NCBI GenBank assembly: GCA_900547815.1
Contig: URHY01000005.1
Coordinates: 1 to 47,848 of the forward strand
Direction of reading: 5' to 3'
DNA length: 47,848 bases
Source of the DNA: an uncultured Solobacterium sp.
GTDB taxonomy: Bacteria > Bacillota_I > Bacilli_A > Erysipelotrichales > Erysipelotrichaceae
The notes under the pieces were generated by a model. That model was not told where the DNA came from. It made no database searches and saw only the letters and a list, made by a program, of their open reading frames with translations. A program made the translations under genes and the position numbers. Of the stretch, positions 35,545 through 43,404 are shown piece after piece. Within the stretch, counting starts at the first letter, position 1; every line of letters starts with the position of its first letter.

Positions 35545-36525
35545 ATGGTAGGAATTATTCTTGCAAGTCATGGTGAATTTGCGAATGGTATCTTCCAGTC
35601 AGGAGCTATGATTTTTGGTGAACAAGCCAATGTAAAGCCTTGTACTTTGATGCCTAGTGAAGGACCTGAAGACATTCGAAAGAAGATGGAAGATGCGATC
35701 GCTTCTTTTGAAAATCAAGAAGAAGTATTATTCTTAGTTGACCTATGGGGAGGAACTCCATTCAATCAGGCAAGTGCCTTGTTAGATGGTCACGAAGACA
35801 AATGGGCAATTGTCACAGGATTGAATTTGCCTATGTTGATTGAAACGTATGCTTCTAGATTCTCTATGGAGAAAGCACATGAAATTGCAGCACACGTAAT
35901 GCAGACTGCACAAGAGGGTGTACAGATCAATCCAAAAGAATTAGAATCAAAAGAAGAAAAGAAAGAAGAAGTAAGTGCGGCGCCTCAAGGAGCAATTCCT
36001 GAAGGAACAGTTTTAGGAGATGGACATATCAAATATGGCTTAGCACGTATTGATACACGTTTGCTTCATGGTCAGGTAGCAACAGCTTGGACAAAGACAG
36101 TTGGGCCAAACCGTATCATTGTTGTTAGTGACAATGTAGCTCATGACGATTTAAGAAAGAGCATGATCGAACAGGCAGCTCCTCCAGGAGTAAAAGCAAA
36201 TGTCGTTCCAGTTGATAAGATGATCCAAGTCGCGAAAGATCCTCGTTTTGGAGCCACAAAAGCGTTATTGTTGTTTGAAACACCACAAGATGCATTAAGA
36301 GCTATCAAAGGTGGAGTGGATATTAAAGAATTGAACTTAGGTTCAATGGCACACTCACAAGGAAAGGTTGTATGTACAAAGGCCGTTTCTATGGGAAGTG
36401 ATGATGTAAAAACATTTGATGAATTATTAGCAATGGGAATTAAAATCGATGTTCGTAAGGTACCAACAGATTCACCTGAAAACTTCGATGAAATTCTTAA
36501 AAAAGCAAAAACAGAATTAAAGTAA
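35545..36525 (+). CDS. manL: Mannose-family PTS EIIAB, copy 1
   Basis: This 326-residue cytoplasmic protein joins IIA (residues about 1-135) and IIB (about 158-326). The IIA phosphohistidine is His9 in ASHGEF, and the IIB one is in RIDTRLLHGQV near residue 175. A Glu/Lys-rich linker (ESKEEKKEEVSA) connects them. It passes phosphate from HPr to a hexose through the IIC-IID pair encoded next. The leader carries a cre-overlapped promoter and a RAT-terminator. From 35566 to 36522 the sequence is identical to 38824-39780. Confidence 0.95.
   Translation: MVGIILASHGEFANGIFQSGAMIFGEQANVKPCTLMPSEGPEDIRKKMEDAIASFENQEEVLFLVDLWGGTPFNQASALLDGHEDKWAIVTGLNLPMLIETYASRFSMEKAHEIAAHVMQTAQEGVQINPKELESKEEKKEEVSAAPQGAIPEGTVLGDGHIKYGLARIDTRLLHGQVATAWTKTVGPNRIIVVSDNVAHDDLRKSMIEQAAPPGVKANVVPVDKMIQVAKDPRFGATKALLLFETPQDALRAIKGGVDIKELNLGSMAHSQGKVVCTKAVSMGSDDVKTFDELLAMGIKIDVRKVPTDSPENFDEILKKAKTELK
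35566..36522 (+). repeat. 957-bp identical direct repeat, left copy
   Basis: By reading, this segment is identical to 38824-39780. Before it, the two genes differ at 3 of 21 bases. After it, copy 1 stops at once while copy 2 runs into two extra codons. Confidence 0.9.
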
Positions 36526-36543
36526 ATTTAGAGGGAGATTATT

Positions 36544-37362
36544 ATGTCAGCGATTAGCATTATTTTAGTTATAATTGTTGCCTTCTTAGCCGGTATGGAA
36601 GGAATTCTTGACCAATTTGAATTCCACCAACCATTAGTAGCATGTACATTAATTGGTTTGGTTACTGGTCACTTAAAAGAAGGTGTTATGTTAGGTGGTT
36701 CTTTGCAGTTGATGGCTTTAGGTTGGGCAAACATTGGTGCAGCTGTTGCACCCGATGCTGCATTAGCTTCAGTTGCTTCTGCAATTATCATGGTTTTAGG
36801 TTTAAATGGTGGAACAACAGATACTACAACAGCTATTTCTACAGCAATTGCCGTAGCTATTCCATTATCAGTAGCTGGTTTATTCTTAACTATGATTTGC
36901 CGTACAATTGCAATTCCAATTGTTCACTTCATGGATGCTGCTGCTGAAAAAGGTGATTTTGGAGCAATTGAACGTTGGCAAATTGTAGGTATTTGTTTAC
37001 AAGGTGTTCGTATTGCGATTCCTGCTGCTGCATTATGTTTCGTACCTAGTTCAGTTGTAACTGGCGTATTAAATGCAATGCCAGCTTGGTTATCTGGTGG
37101 TATGACAGTTGGTGGAGGAATGGTTGCTGCCGTTGGTTATGCAATGGTTATCAACATGATGGCTACAAAAGAAACTTGGCCATTCTTCGCTTTAGGTTTC
37201 GTATTTGCTTGTGTAAATGAATTTACACTAATTGCTTTAGGTGTAATTGGTGTTGTTATCGCAATCGTTTATTTAGGTTTGAAAGATGCTGCTAAAAATA
37301 GTGGTGGAGGATCAAATACTGGTTCTGGTGATCCATTAGGCGACATCTTGAATGATTACTAG
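36544..37362 (+). CDS. manM: Mannose-family PTS EIIC
   Basis: The 272-residue membrane component forms part of the sugar channel. It begins SIILVIIVAFLAGMEGILDQF. It contains the family stretch LIGLVTGHLKEGVMLGGSLQLMALG, then alanine-rich helices and a short Gly/Ser-rich tail (GGGSNTGSGDP). GAGGGAG lies just before the ATG. Its order after IIAB and before IID matches man operons. Confidence 0.95.
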   Translation: MSAISIILVIIVAFLAGMEGILDQFEFHQPLVACTLIGLVTGHLKEGVMLGGSLQLMALGWANIGAAVAPDAALASVASAIIMVLGLNGGTTDTTTAISTAIAVAIPLSVAGLFLTMICRTIAIPIVHFMDAAAEKGDFGAIERWQIVGICLQGVRIAIPAAALCFVPSSVVTGVLNAMPAWLSGGMTVGGGMVAAVGYAMVINMMATKETWPFFALGFVFACVNEFTLIALGVIGVVIAIVYLGLKDAAKNSGGGSNTGSGDPLGDILNDY

Positions 37363-37385
37363 GATTTTGAAGGAGGTAAATGAAA

Positions 37386-38303
37386 ATGGCTGAAAAAATT
37401 ACATTAACTAAACAAGATCGTAAAAAAGTTTGGTGGCGTCATCAATTCCTTCAGGGTTCTTGGAACTATGAACGTATGCAAAATGGTGGATGGTGCTATT
37501 CAATTATTCCTGCAATCAAAAAATTATATTCTAACAAGGAAGATCAAATTGCTGCTTTAAAACGTCACATGGAGTTCTATAACACTCACCCTTATGTGTC
37601 AAGTCCAGTAATGGGTGTTACACTTGCTTTGGAAGAAGAAAAAGCAAATGGTGAAAATGTAGATGATACTGCAATCCAAGGTGTTAAAGTTGGTATGATG
37701 GGTCCTTTAGCTGGTGTTGGTGACCCAGTATTCTGGTTTACAATGCGTCCAATTTTAGGTGCTTTAGGAGCTTCTTTAGCATTAAGTGGAAACCTTTTAG
37801 GACCTATCTTATTCTTCGTATTATGGAACGTAATTCGTTTAGCATTCATGTGGTATACACAAGAATTTGGTTACAATGTAGGTACTAAAATTGCTAAAGA
37901 TATGTCAGGTGGACTTCTAGGTAAAATTACTCAAGGAGCAAGTATTCTAGGTATGTTTATCATTGGTGCATTGGTTCAACGTTGGGTAAGTATTTCATTT
38001 ACTCCAGTTGTATCAAGTGTTGCTCAATCTGAAGGTGCATACATTGATTGGTCACAAATTAAAGGAAATGCTGACGGAATTAAGAGTGCATTAGAACAAT
38101 ATTCTTCATTAGGAGCTACTGGTTTAAATCAAATCAAAGTTACAACTTTACAACAAAACTTAGATTCATTGATTCCTGGTCTTGCTGCTTTATTATTAAC
38201 TTTATTATGCTGTAAATTATTGAAGAAGAAAGTTTCTCCAATCACAATTATCATCGCATTATTCGTAGTTGGTATTATTGGTCGTGTAATCGGAATTATG
38301 TAA
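37386..38303 (+). CDS. manN: Mannose-family PTS EIID
   Basis: The 305-residue membrane component pairs with EIIC. It opens with a soluble segment including FLQGSWNYERMQNGGWCYSI, followed by HMEFYNTHPYVSSPVMGV and GPLAGVGDPVFWFT, all family hallmarks. Membrane helices follow at the C-terminus. Two ATGs are possible; AGGAGG at 37371-37376 is 9 nt from ATG 37386 and only 3 nt from ATG 37380, so 37386 is chosen. Confidence 0.94.
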   Translation: MAEKITLTKQDRKKVWWRHQFLQGSWNYERMQNGGWCYSIIPAIKKLYSNKEDQIAALKRHMEFYNTHPYVSSPVMGVTLALEEEKANGENVDDTAIQGVKVGMMGPLAGVGDPVFWFTMRPILGALGASLALSGNLLGPILFFVLWNVIRLAFMWYTQEFGYNVGTKIAKDMSGGLLGKITQGASILGMFIIGALVQRWVSISFTPVVSSVAQSEGAYIDWSQIKGNADGIKSALEQYSSLGATGLNQIKVTTLQQNLDSLIPGLAALLLTLLCCKLLKKKVSPITIIIALFVVGIIGRVIGIM

Positions 38304-38321
38304 TAGCTTAAGGAGGTACAT

Positions 38322-38708
38322 ATGGCACAATCATTAAATTCAAAAGTTGATTTAACAATCAAGGCAACATCTTTTGCGGGATTGAGTTCCAATGGAAATG
38401 TCATGGTTGGAAATAAAGCATTTGAATTCTACAATGAAAGAAATGTTGAAGATTGTATTCAAATTCCATGGGATACAATTGATCGAGTAGAAGCGAGTGT
38501 CTTATTTAACAAAAGTATTTCTCGATTTGTGATTTTCATAAATGAGAAAACATACTTTACTTTCTCTACAAAAGACAACAAAAAAACACTTCGTGCTATA
38601 AGAGAATATGTACCTGCAGATCGAATGCTAAGATCATTAAGTTTTTGGGATGTGTTTAAACGAGGTTTAATGTATATTCCAAATAAATTATTACATTCAA
38701 ATAACTAA
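38322..38708 (+). CDS. manO: DUF956 protein ManO
   Basis: This 128-residue DUF956 protein often ends mannose-PTS operons. The IPWDTIDRVEASV stretch and basic C-terminus (ADRMLRSLSFWDVFKRGL) fit the family. In lactobacilli and listeriae ManO has been linked to regulation of the transporter; its biochemical role is unsettled. AGGAGG is 4 nt before the ATG. A strong terminator follows, so manL1-manM-manN-manO is one operon. Confidence 0.9.
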   Translation: MAQSLNSKVDLTIKATSFAGLSSNGNVMVGNKAFEFYNERNVEDCIQIPWDTIDRVEASVLFNKSISRFVIFINEKTYFTFSTKDNKKTLRAIREYVPADRMLRSLSFWDVFKRGLMYIPNKLLHSNN

Positions 38709-38717
38709 GAATATTAG

Positions 38718-38750
38718 CCCAATCAGTATTATGCTGATTGGGTTTTCTTT
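38718..38750 (+). terminator. Terminator after manO
   Basis: A 9-bp stem (CCCAATCAG at 38718-38726, CTGATTGGG at 38734-38742) has loop TATTATG and is followed by TTTTCTTT. Confidence 0.9.
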
Positions 38751-38780
38751 CTTTAAAATTGGTGTACACTAATTTTAAAG
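38751..38780 (+). promoter_or_regulatory. 30-bp near-perfect palindrome before second EIIAB
   Basis: CTTTAAAATT (38751-38760) and AATTTTAAAG (38771-38780) flank a centre containing GTGTACAC. Fourteen of fifteen symmetric pairs match and the other is G-T. It begins directly after the manO terminator and ends 8 nt before the ribosome binding site AGGAGA. It could be an operator or an mRNA hairpin. No clear -35/-10 pair is seen. Confidence 0.65.
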
Positions 38781-38802
38781 AATACAGGAGAAAAGATAAT
38801 AT

Positions 38803-39789
38803 ATGGTAGGAATAATTATTGCGAGTCATGGTGAATTTGCGAATGGTATCTTCCAGTCAGGAGCTATGATTTTTGGTGAACAAGCCAATGTAAAGCCTTG
38901 TACTTTGATGCCTAGTGAAGGACCTGAAGACATTCGAAAGAAGATGGAAGATGCGATCGCTTCTTTTGAAAATCAAGAAGAAGTATTATTCTTAGTTGAC
39001 CTATGGGGAGGAACTCCATTCAATCAGGCAAGTGCCTTGTTAGATGGTCACGAAGACAAATGGGCAATTGTCACAGGATTGAATTTGCCTATGTTGATTG
39101 AAACGTATGCTTCTAGATTCTCTATGGAGAAAGCACATGAAATTGCAGCACACGTAATGCAGACTGCACAAGAGGGTGTACAGATCAATCCAAAAGAATT
39201 AGAATCAAAAGAAGAAAAGAAAGAAGAAGTAAGTGCGGCGCCTCAAGGAGCAATTCCTGAAGGAACAGTTTTAGGAGATGGACATATCAAATATGGCTTA
39301 GCACGTATTGATACACGTTTGCTTCATGGTCAGGTAGCAACAGCTTGGACAAAGACAGTTGGGCCAAACCGTATCATTGTTGTTAGTGACAATGTAGCTC
39401 ATGACGATTTAAGAAAGAGCATGATCGAACAGGCAGCTCCTCCAGGAGTAAAAGCAAATGTCGTTCCAGTTGATAAGATGATCCAAGTCGCGAAAGATCC
39501 TCGTTTTGGAGCCACAAAAGCGTTATTGTTGTTTGAAACACCACAAGATGCATTAAGAGCTATCAAAGGTGGAGTGGATATTAAAGAATTGAACTTAGGT
39601 TCAATGGCACACTCACAAGGAAAGGTTGTATGTACAAAGGCCGTTTCTATGGGAAGTGATGATGTAAAAACATTTGATGAATTATTAGCAATGGGAATTA
39701 AAATCGATGTTCGTAAGGTACCAACAGATTCACCTGAAAACTTCGATGAAATTCTTAAAAAAGCAAAAACAGAATTAAAGATGGTTTAG
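38803..39789 (+). CDS. manL: Mannose-family PTS EIIAB, copy 2
   Basis: The 328-residue protein equals copy 1 except for Leu6 to Ile and two extra C-terminal residues (MV). The active histidines are the same. It stands after the manO terminator with its own ribosome binding site and a 30-bp palindrome upstream. No IIC or IID follows. The three silent or conservative changes in the first 21 bases, then 957 identical bases, suggest gene conversion between older paralogues more than a fresh duplication. Confidence 0.93.
   Translation: MVGIIIASHGEFANGIFQSGAMIFGEQANVKPCTLMPSEGPEDIRKKMEDAIASFENQEEVLFLVDLWGGTPFNQASALLDGHEDKWAIVTGLNLPMLIETYASRFSMEKAHEIAAHVMQTAQEGVQINPKELESKEEKKEEVSAAPQGAIPEGTVLGDGHIKYGLARIDTRLLHGQVATAWTKTVGPNRIIVVSDNVAHDDLRKSMIEQAAPPGVKANVVPVDKMIQVAKDPRFGATKALLLFETPQDALRAIKGGVDIKELNLGSMAHSQGKVVCTKAVSMGSDDVKTFDELLAMGIKIDVRKVPTDSPENFDEILKKAKTELKMV
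38824..39780 (+). repeat. 957-bp identical direct repeat, right copy
   Basis: This is the partner of 35566-36522, offset by 3258 bp. The 3' boundary falls at the last shared codon (AAG). Confidence 0.9.
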
Positions 39790-39799
39790 GCCATCTTTT
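39777..39799 (+). terminator. Weak terminator overlapping copy-2 stop
   Basis: AAAGATGG (39777-39784) pairs with CCATCTTT (39791-39798). The loop TTTAGG holds the TAG stop. Only four T end the hairpin. Confidence 0.55.
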
Positions 39800-39802
39800 A
39801 AA

Positions 39803-39883
39803 ATATTGAAAAGTCATAAAAATAGCGGTTAAAGTATATTGAAAAGTCATTATAATGTGTATAAAATTATATTGAAAAGTCAT
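39803..39883. repeat. Three 15-bp direct repeats at 33-bp period
   Basis: ATATTGAAAAGTCAT occurs without change at 39803-39817, 39836-39850 and 39869-39883. Both steps are exactly 33 bp, about three helical turns. The bases between the repeats are not conserved. The last copy ends 3 nt before the GGAGGTG of the ATPase gene. The pattern looks like an iteron-type binding array. Confidence 0.9.
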
Positions 39884-39897
39884 TTTGGAGGTGAAAT

Positions 39898-41214
39898 ATG
39901 CTTTATCGAAAGGTTGAACGTACAATTGAACAACATTTAAAGAGTGGTTCAAACAAAATCCTATTAGTGGATGGGGCTCGTCAAATTGGGAAAACATATA
40001 TCATAAGGTATGTGGGAAATAAACTGTTTGAAAATTATATCGAAATCAATATGATTGAAGATTCTTTAGGGAATCGCTTGTTTGAAAAGGTAAGGACAGT
40101 AGAAGATTTTTATCTACAGGTCAGTATGCTTGCAGGGAATAAAATGCAAAAAAAAGAAAATACATTGATATTTATTGATGAAATACAGGCGTATCCTCAT
40201 TTATTAACATTATTAAAATTTTTATCCCAGGACAATCGATTTACATATATTGCAAGCGGATCTTTGTTGGGGGTTACTTTATCGCAAACCACATCGATTC
40301 CTATGGGTAGTATTCAAAAGATTCAAATGTATCCTTTGGATTTTGAAGAATTTTTATACGCGAATGGGATGAACGAATTTGTTATTTCGACATTAAGAAA
40401 TAAATTTAATCATTTAGAAGAATTAGATGAGTCCATGCATAATAAAATGATGGATTTGTTTAAAAAATATTTGTTGGTGGGTGGTATGCCTGACGCTATA
40501 AATACGTATTTGTCAGAGAAGAATATTGTATCTGTTCGAAATATTCAAGCTGAAATTCACGAATATTATGCATCAGATGCCTCTAAATATAGTTTAGAAA
40601 ATAAACTTAAAATCAGTCGAATTTATGATTTAATTCCATCTAATATGGAAAATAAAAAAAAGCGAGTTGTTGTTAAGAATATAGAGGGAAAAAGAGGTAA
40701 AACGTTTAATGACTATCAAGAAGAATTTGAATATTTGGTAAGTGCAGGAATCGCTTTGAATGTACAAGCTATCTCAAATCCAAAATTTCCTTTGATTGAA
40801 TCTGCAAGTAAGAATTTAATAAAGTTATACTTAAATGATGTTGGGATTTTAACGGGCATATTATATGGAAATAATATTAATGCGATTTTAGATGATCAAA
40901 AAAGTATTAATTTAGGTTCTGTATATGAAACAATTGCTGCCAGTGAATTAAAGGCACATGGCAAAAAATTGTATTATTATGATAATCGAAATAAAGGAGA
41001 AGTTGATTTCTTGATTGATGATTATGATTCACTTTCTGTTGTTCCAATTGAGGTGAAATCAGGAAAAGATTATACAGTACATAGTGCATTGAATAATTTT
41101 GTGAATAGTGAGGATTACCATATTCAAAAAGGCTATGTTGTATCGAATGAGAGAATGATTAGTCAAAAAGGTAAAATCATTTACGTTCCAATCTATTACA
41201 TAATGTTTTTTTAA
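39898..41214 (+). CDS. AAA ATPase with DUF4143-type C-terminus
   Basis: This 438-residue protein has an AAA_14-type ATPase domain: Walker A DGARQIGKTYI (about residues 25-35), Walker B FIDEIQAYP, and ASGSLLG as sensor. The C-terminal DUF4143-type domain has GEVDFLIDD and PIEVKSGKDY near residues 366-391, a D...ExK arrangement typical of PD-(D/E)XK nuclease folds. Function of the family is unproven. It is a lone gene, likely mobile, with GGAGGTG before ATG 39898 and three iteron-like repeats directly upstream. It is not a homologue-level copy of the other ATPase at 12626. Confidence 0.9.
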   Translation: MLYRKVERTIEQHLKSGSNKILLVDGARQIGKTYIIRYVGNKLFENYIEINMIEDSLGNRLFEKVRTVEDFYLQVSMLAGNKMQKKENTLIFIDEIQAYPHLLTLLKFLSQDNRFTYIASGSLLGVTLSQTTSIPMGSIQKIQMYPLDFEEFLYANGMNEFVISTLRNKFNHLEELDESMHNKMMDLFKKYLLVGGMPDAINTYLSEKNIVSVRNIQAEIHEYYASDASKYSLENKLKISRIYDLIPSNMENKKKRVVVKNIEGKRGKTFNDYQEEFEYLVSAGIALNVQAISNPKFPLIESASKNLIKLYLNDVGILTGILYGNNINAILDDQKSINLGSVYETIAASELKAHGKKLYYYDNRNKGEVDFLIDDYDSLSVVPIEVKSGKDYTVHSALNNFVNSEDYHIQKGYVVSNERMISQKGKIIYVPIYYIMFF

Positions 41215-41247
41215 AAAAGGGTGTGGATTTTTAAAATTCCACATCCT
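41210..41247. terminator. Terminator between ATPase and HAD genes
   Basis: A 10-bp stem (AGGGTGTGGA at 41218-41227, TCCACATCCT at 41238-41247) with one G-U pair has an AT-rich loop containing the HAD stop. The A-run at 41213-41218 provides the U-run leftward. Confidence 0.75.
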
Positions 41248-42082
41248 TGTTGTTTAATATATGATCAAATATATAATGTCCAACACCACCTTCAAGACAA
41301 TCATAGTCAGTAATGTCATCCGCTAATGCTTTTGTGTTTGGATTGCCATCCTTTAGACAGACTCCCCATCCACTTGTGAGTAGTAAAGAATTATCGTTTT
41401 CATTATCGCCAAACGCAATCGTATTTTCTAAGTTGATTTGGTTCCATTCACAATACATTTCTAATCCTCTTCCTTTAGAGAAACCACTATACATCAGTTC
41501 AATCGTTCCTGGGAATGTTTCAATTGTTTGATATTTACCTTTATAGTGTTCTTCTACTTTATTACGAATAAGCTGTGTTGCTTTTGAATCTGTTCTAAAT
41601 AGGAACTTATAAACAGGTTTTTCACAGAAACCATCAATATCTCCTGTCTTGTCAATTAATGGAATATTTCTTCGTTTTGACATATCAAGCAGATGGTTAT
41701 TAATGTTCATAACATTATGTAATTGATTTCCTTCAACATTTACAGATACTTTGTTTTCTTCAATGATTGGCATTAAGAAAGTTAGAATTTCTTTCATTTC
41801 TTCAACGCTCAACATATCCATCGTAAATGTTTTGTTTAGGTTACGATCATAGATCATACCGCCATTCATCCCAATGATGAAATCAAATTCGAAACCTAAT
41901 GTCCAGAACATACCTTTTGTTTTTTCTGCTTCAGTGATTTCACGTCCTGTCGCAAGACCTATTTTTACGTTTCTTTTATGTAGTTCTTTTAAAGCTTGTA
42001 TTGTGATTTCAGGTAAGGGACTGCTTTTAGCACTTAAAGTCATATCTACATCGGCAGCCAAAACCTCAATTTTATTGATCAT
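41231..42082 (-). CDS. Cof-type HAD-superfamily phosphatase
   Basis: The 283-residue protein has motif I near the start in a variant form, DVDMTLS instead of DxDGT. ATGRE is motif II and GDNENDNSLL is motif IV. A C2 cap lies between, as in sugar-phosphate phosphatases of the Cof family. The Gly-to-Met change after the second Asp of motif I is unusual but leaves both aspartates. GGAGGT at 42091-42096 fixes ATG 42082 over the upstream ATG at 42103. It is divergent from the CDF transporter gene. Confidence 0.9.
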   Translation of the reverse strand: MINKIEVLAADVDMTLSAKSSPLPEITIQALKELHKRNVKIGLATGREITEAEKTKGMFWTLGFEFDFIIGMNGGMIYDRNLNKTFTMDMLSVEEMKEILTFLMPIIEENKVSVNVEGNQLHNVMNINNHLLDMSKRRNIPLIDKTGDIDGFCEKPVYKFLFRTDSKATQLIRNKVEEHYKGKYQTIETFPGTIELMYSGFSKGRGLEMYCEWNQINLENTIAFGDNENDNSLLLTSGWGVCLKDGNPNTKALADDITDYDCLEGGVGHYIFDHILNNKDVEF

Positions 42083-42165
42083 ACAAATACACCTCCAATA
42101 CATAAAATGTATACGATTTCATAAAAACTTGCAATTAAAAGTTATATAATACTACCTATTACGCT

Positions 42166-42194
42166 TTGTATTTTCTCTTGGCGTAAGCTATACT
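42166..42194 (+). promoter_or_regulatory. CDF transporter promoter
   Basis: TTGTAT (42166-42171), a 17-bp spacer and TATACT (42189-42194) precede the ribosome binding site GAAGGTG and ATG 42219. Confidence 0.6.
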
Positions 42195-42218
42195 TTAAGG
42201 ACGTGAAGGTGATAAATA

Positions 42219-43379
42219 ATGAATTTTTTAGTGCGTAGATTTATAAAGAATTATCAAGATACAAAAGATGCCAATGTAAGAACAAGTGTTGGAAAACTAT
42301 CTGGAATTGTTGGAATATTGAATAACTTGTTTTTGTTTGTGATCAAATTTGTAATTGGTACCATTGTACATTCGGTTTCTATTCAAGCGGATGGTGTAAA
42401 CAATTTAACGGATGCTGGATCAAACATCATTTCAATTTTGTCTTTTCATTTCGCAAATAAGCCAGCAGACAAAGATCATCCATTTGGTCATGAAAGAACA
42501 GAAACAATCGCATCATTATTCGTGGGAATATTGATTTTAGTTTTAGGCTTTGAAACCGCAAAAGAAAGTATTTCTAAAGTGATTCATCTAGGAAGTATTG
42601 ATTTTAGATTGGCATCGGTCATTATTCTTTTGGTTTCTATCATAGTTAAATTCTGGATGTATACATACAATAAGAAACTTTCTAAAACATATGATTCAAG
42701 CTTATTAGAAGCATCCGCATTGGATTCAATTAGTGATGTGTGTGGAACAATGGCAGTTCTTGTATCTACATTGTTGTCACCTGTTTTACATTTTAATTTA
42801 GATGGATATATGGGTATTGTAGTTTCGGGTATTATCATTTATGGAGCTTATGGATTATTAAGAGATATGATTAATTCTTTAATTGGAGAAGCACCGGATC
42901 CTGAACTTGTACACAACATTGTAGATAGGATTATGGCACATCCTGCAATTATAGGTGTACATGATATGATGTTGCATAATTATGGTCCAAATAAGATTTT
43001 TGCGAGTGCTCACGTAGAAGTGGATTCTTCAAAAGATATTTTTGAAACGCATGATCATATTGATAATATTGAGCGTGAAGTGAAAGAAAATATGAATATT
43101 GATTTGGTTTTACATATGGATCCAGTAAAGGTAAATGATCCTGAGACCGAGTTGTATCGTGAAAAAGTAGTCGAAGCGATTCATCAAATTGATCAAAAAT
43201 GGGGATTTCATGATTTTAGAATTGTATCTGGTCCAACACATGTGAATTTAGTGTTTGATTTGGTGATTCCATTTGAAGAAAAGTATACGCAGGAAGAAAT
43301 AGAGGCAATGCTTCTAAAACATATCCAATCGGATAAAAAGATTTATTTGGTTCTCACAATTGATCATCCATATGCATAA
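42219..43379 (+). CDS. Cation diffusion facilitator (CDF) metal exporter
   Basis: This 386-residue transporter has about six membrane segments followed by a C-terminal cytoplasmic domain. NNLTDAGSN in TM2 supplies metal ligands, HPFGHERTE follows TM2-TM3, and the SALDSISD-like ASALDSISDV in TM5 completes the site. The DxxxD-type residues suggest Mn, Fe or Zn export; the metal is not determined. The protein is longer than YiiP (about 300 residues) because of an extended C-terminal domain. Its stop lies inside a hairpin shared with the converging DeoR gene. Confidence 0.92.
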   Translation: MNFLVRRFIKNYQDTKDANVRTSVGKLSGIVGILNNLFLFVIKFVIGTIVHSVSIQADGVNNLTDAGSNIISILSFHFANKPADKDHPFGHERTETIASLFVGILILVLGFETAKESISKVIHLGSIDFRLASVIILLVSIIVKFWMYTYNKKLSKTYDSSLLEASALDSISDVCGTMAVLVSTLLSPVLHFNLDGYMGIVVSGIIIYGAYGLLRDMINSLIGEAPDPELVHNIVDRIMAHPAIIGVHDMMLHNYGPNKIFASAHVEVDSSKDIFETHDHIDNIEREVKENMNIDLVLHMDPVKVNDPETELYREKVVEAIHQIDQKWGFHDFRIVSGPTHVNLVFDLVIPFEEKYTQEEIEAMLLKHIQSDKKIYLVLTIDHPYA

Positions 43380-43404
43380 GGCAGAAGTGTTTAAACTTCT
43401 GCCT
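43379..43404. terminator. Shared hairpin of converging genes
   Basis: A 10-bp stem (AGGCAGAAGT at 43379-43388, ACTTCTGCCT at 43395-43404) holds the ends of both genes: the plus-strand stop ends at its first base and the minus-strand stop is in the loop. A T-rich tract follows only rightward. Confidence 0.7.

Noticed and set aside
36642..36947. Cys/Tyr-rich frame inside the EIIC gene
   Set aside because: It is a shifted-frame shadow of a certain membrane-protein gene; the odd composition comes from Ala/Gly/Ile codons read out of frame.
35566..39780. Insertion sequence or transposon made by the 957-bp repeats
   Set aside because: The repeats are coding EIIAB sequence with no transposase, terminal inverted repeats or target duplications.
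39851..39867. TATAAT at 39851-39856 as a promoter for the ATPase
   Set aside because: The TTGAAA in the repeat is only 6 bp away; alternative TATAAA at 39860 gives a 15-bp spacer, so the promoter is not convincing.
39803..39883. CRISPR-like array
   Set aside because: There are only three 15-bp units with 18-bp gaps and no cas genes; the direct-repeat length and spacing do not fit a CRISPR.
39755..39997. Minus-strand frame with repeated MTFQY
   Set aside because: The repeated peptide is just the reverse translation of the 33-bp-spaced DNA repeats and runs into the ATPase gene. It has no ribosome binding site.
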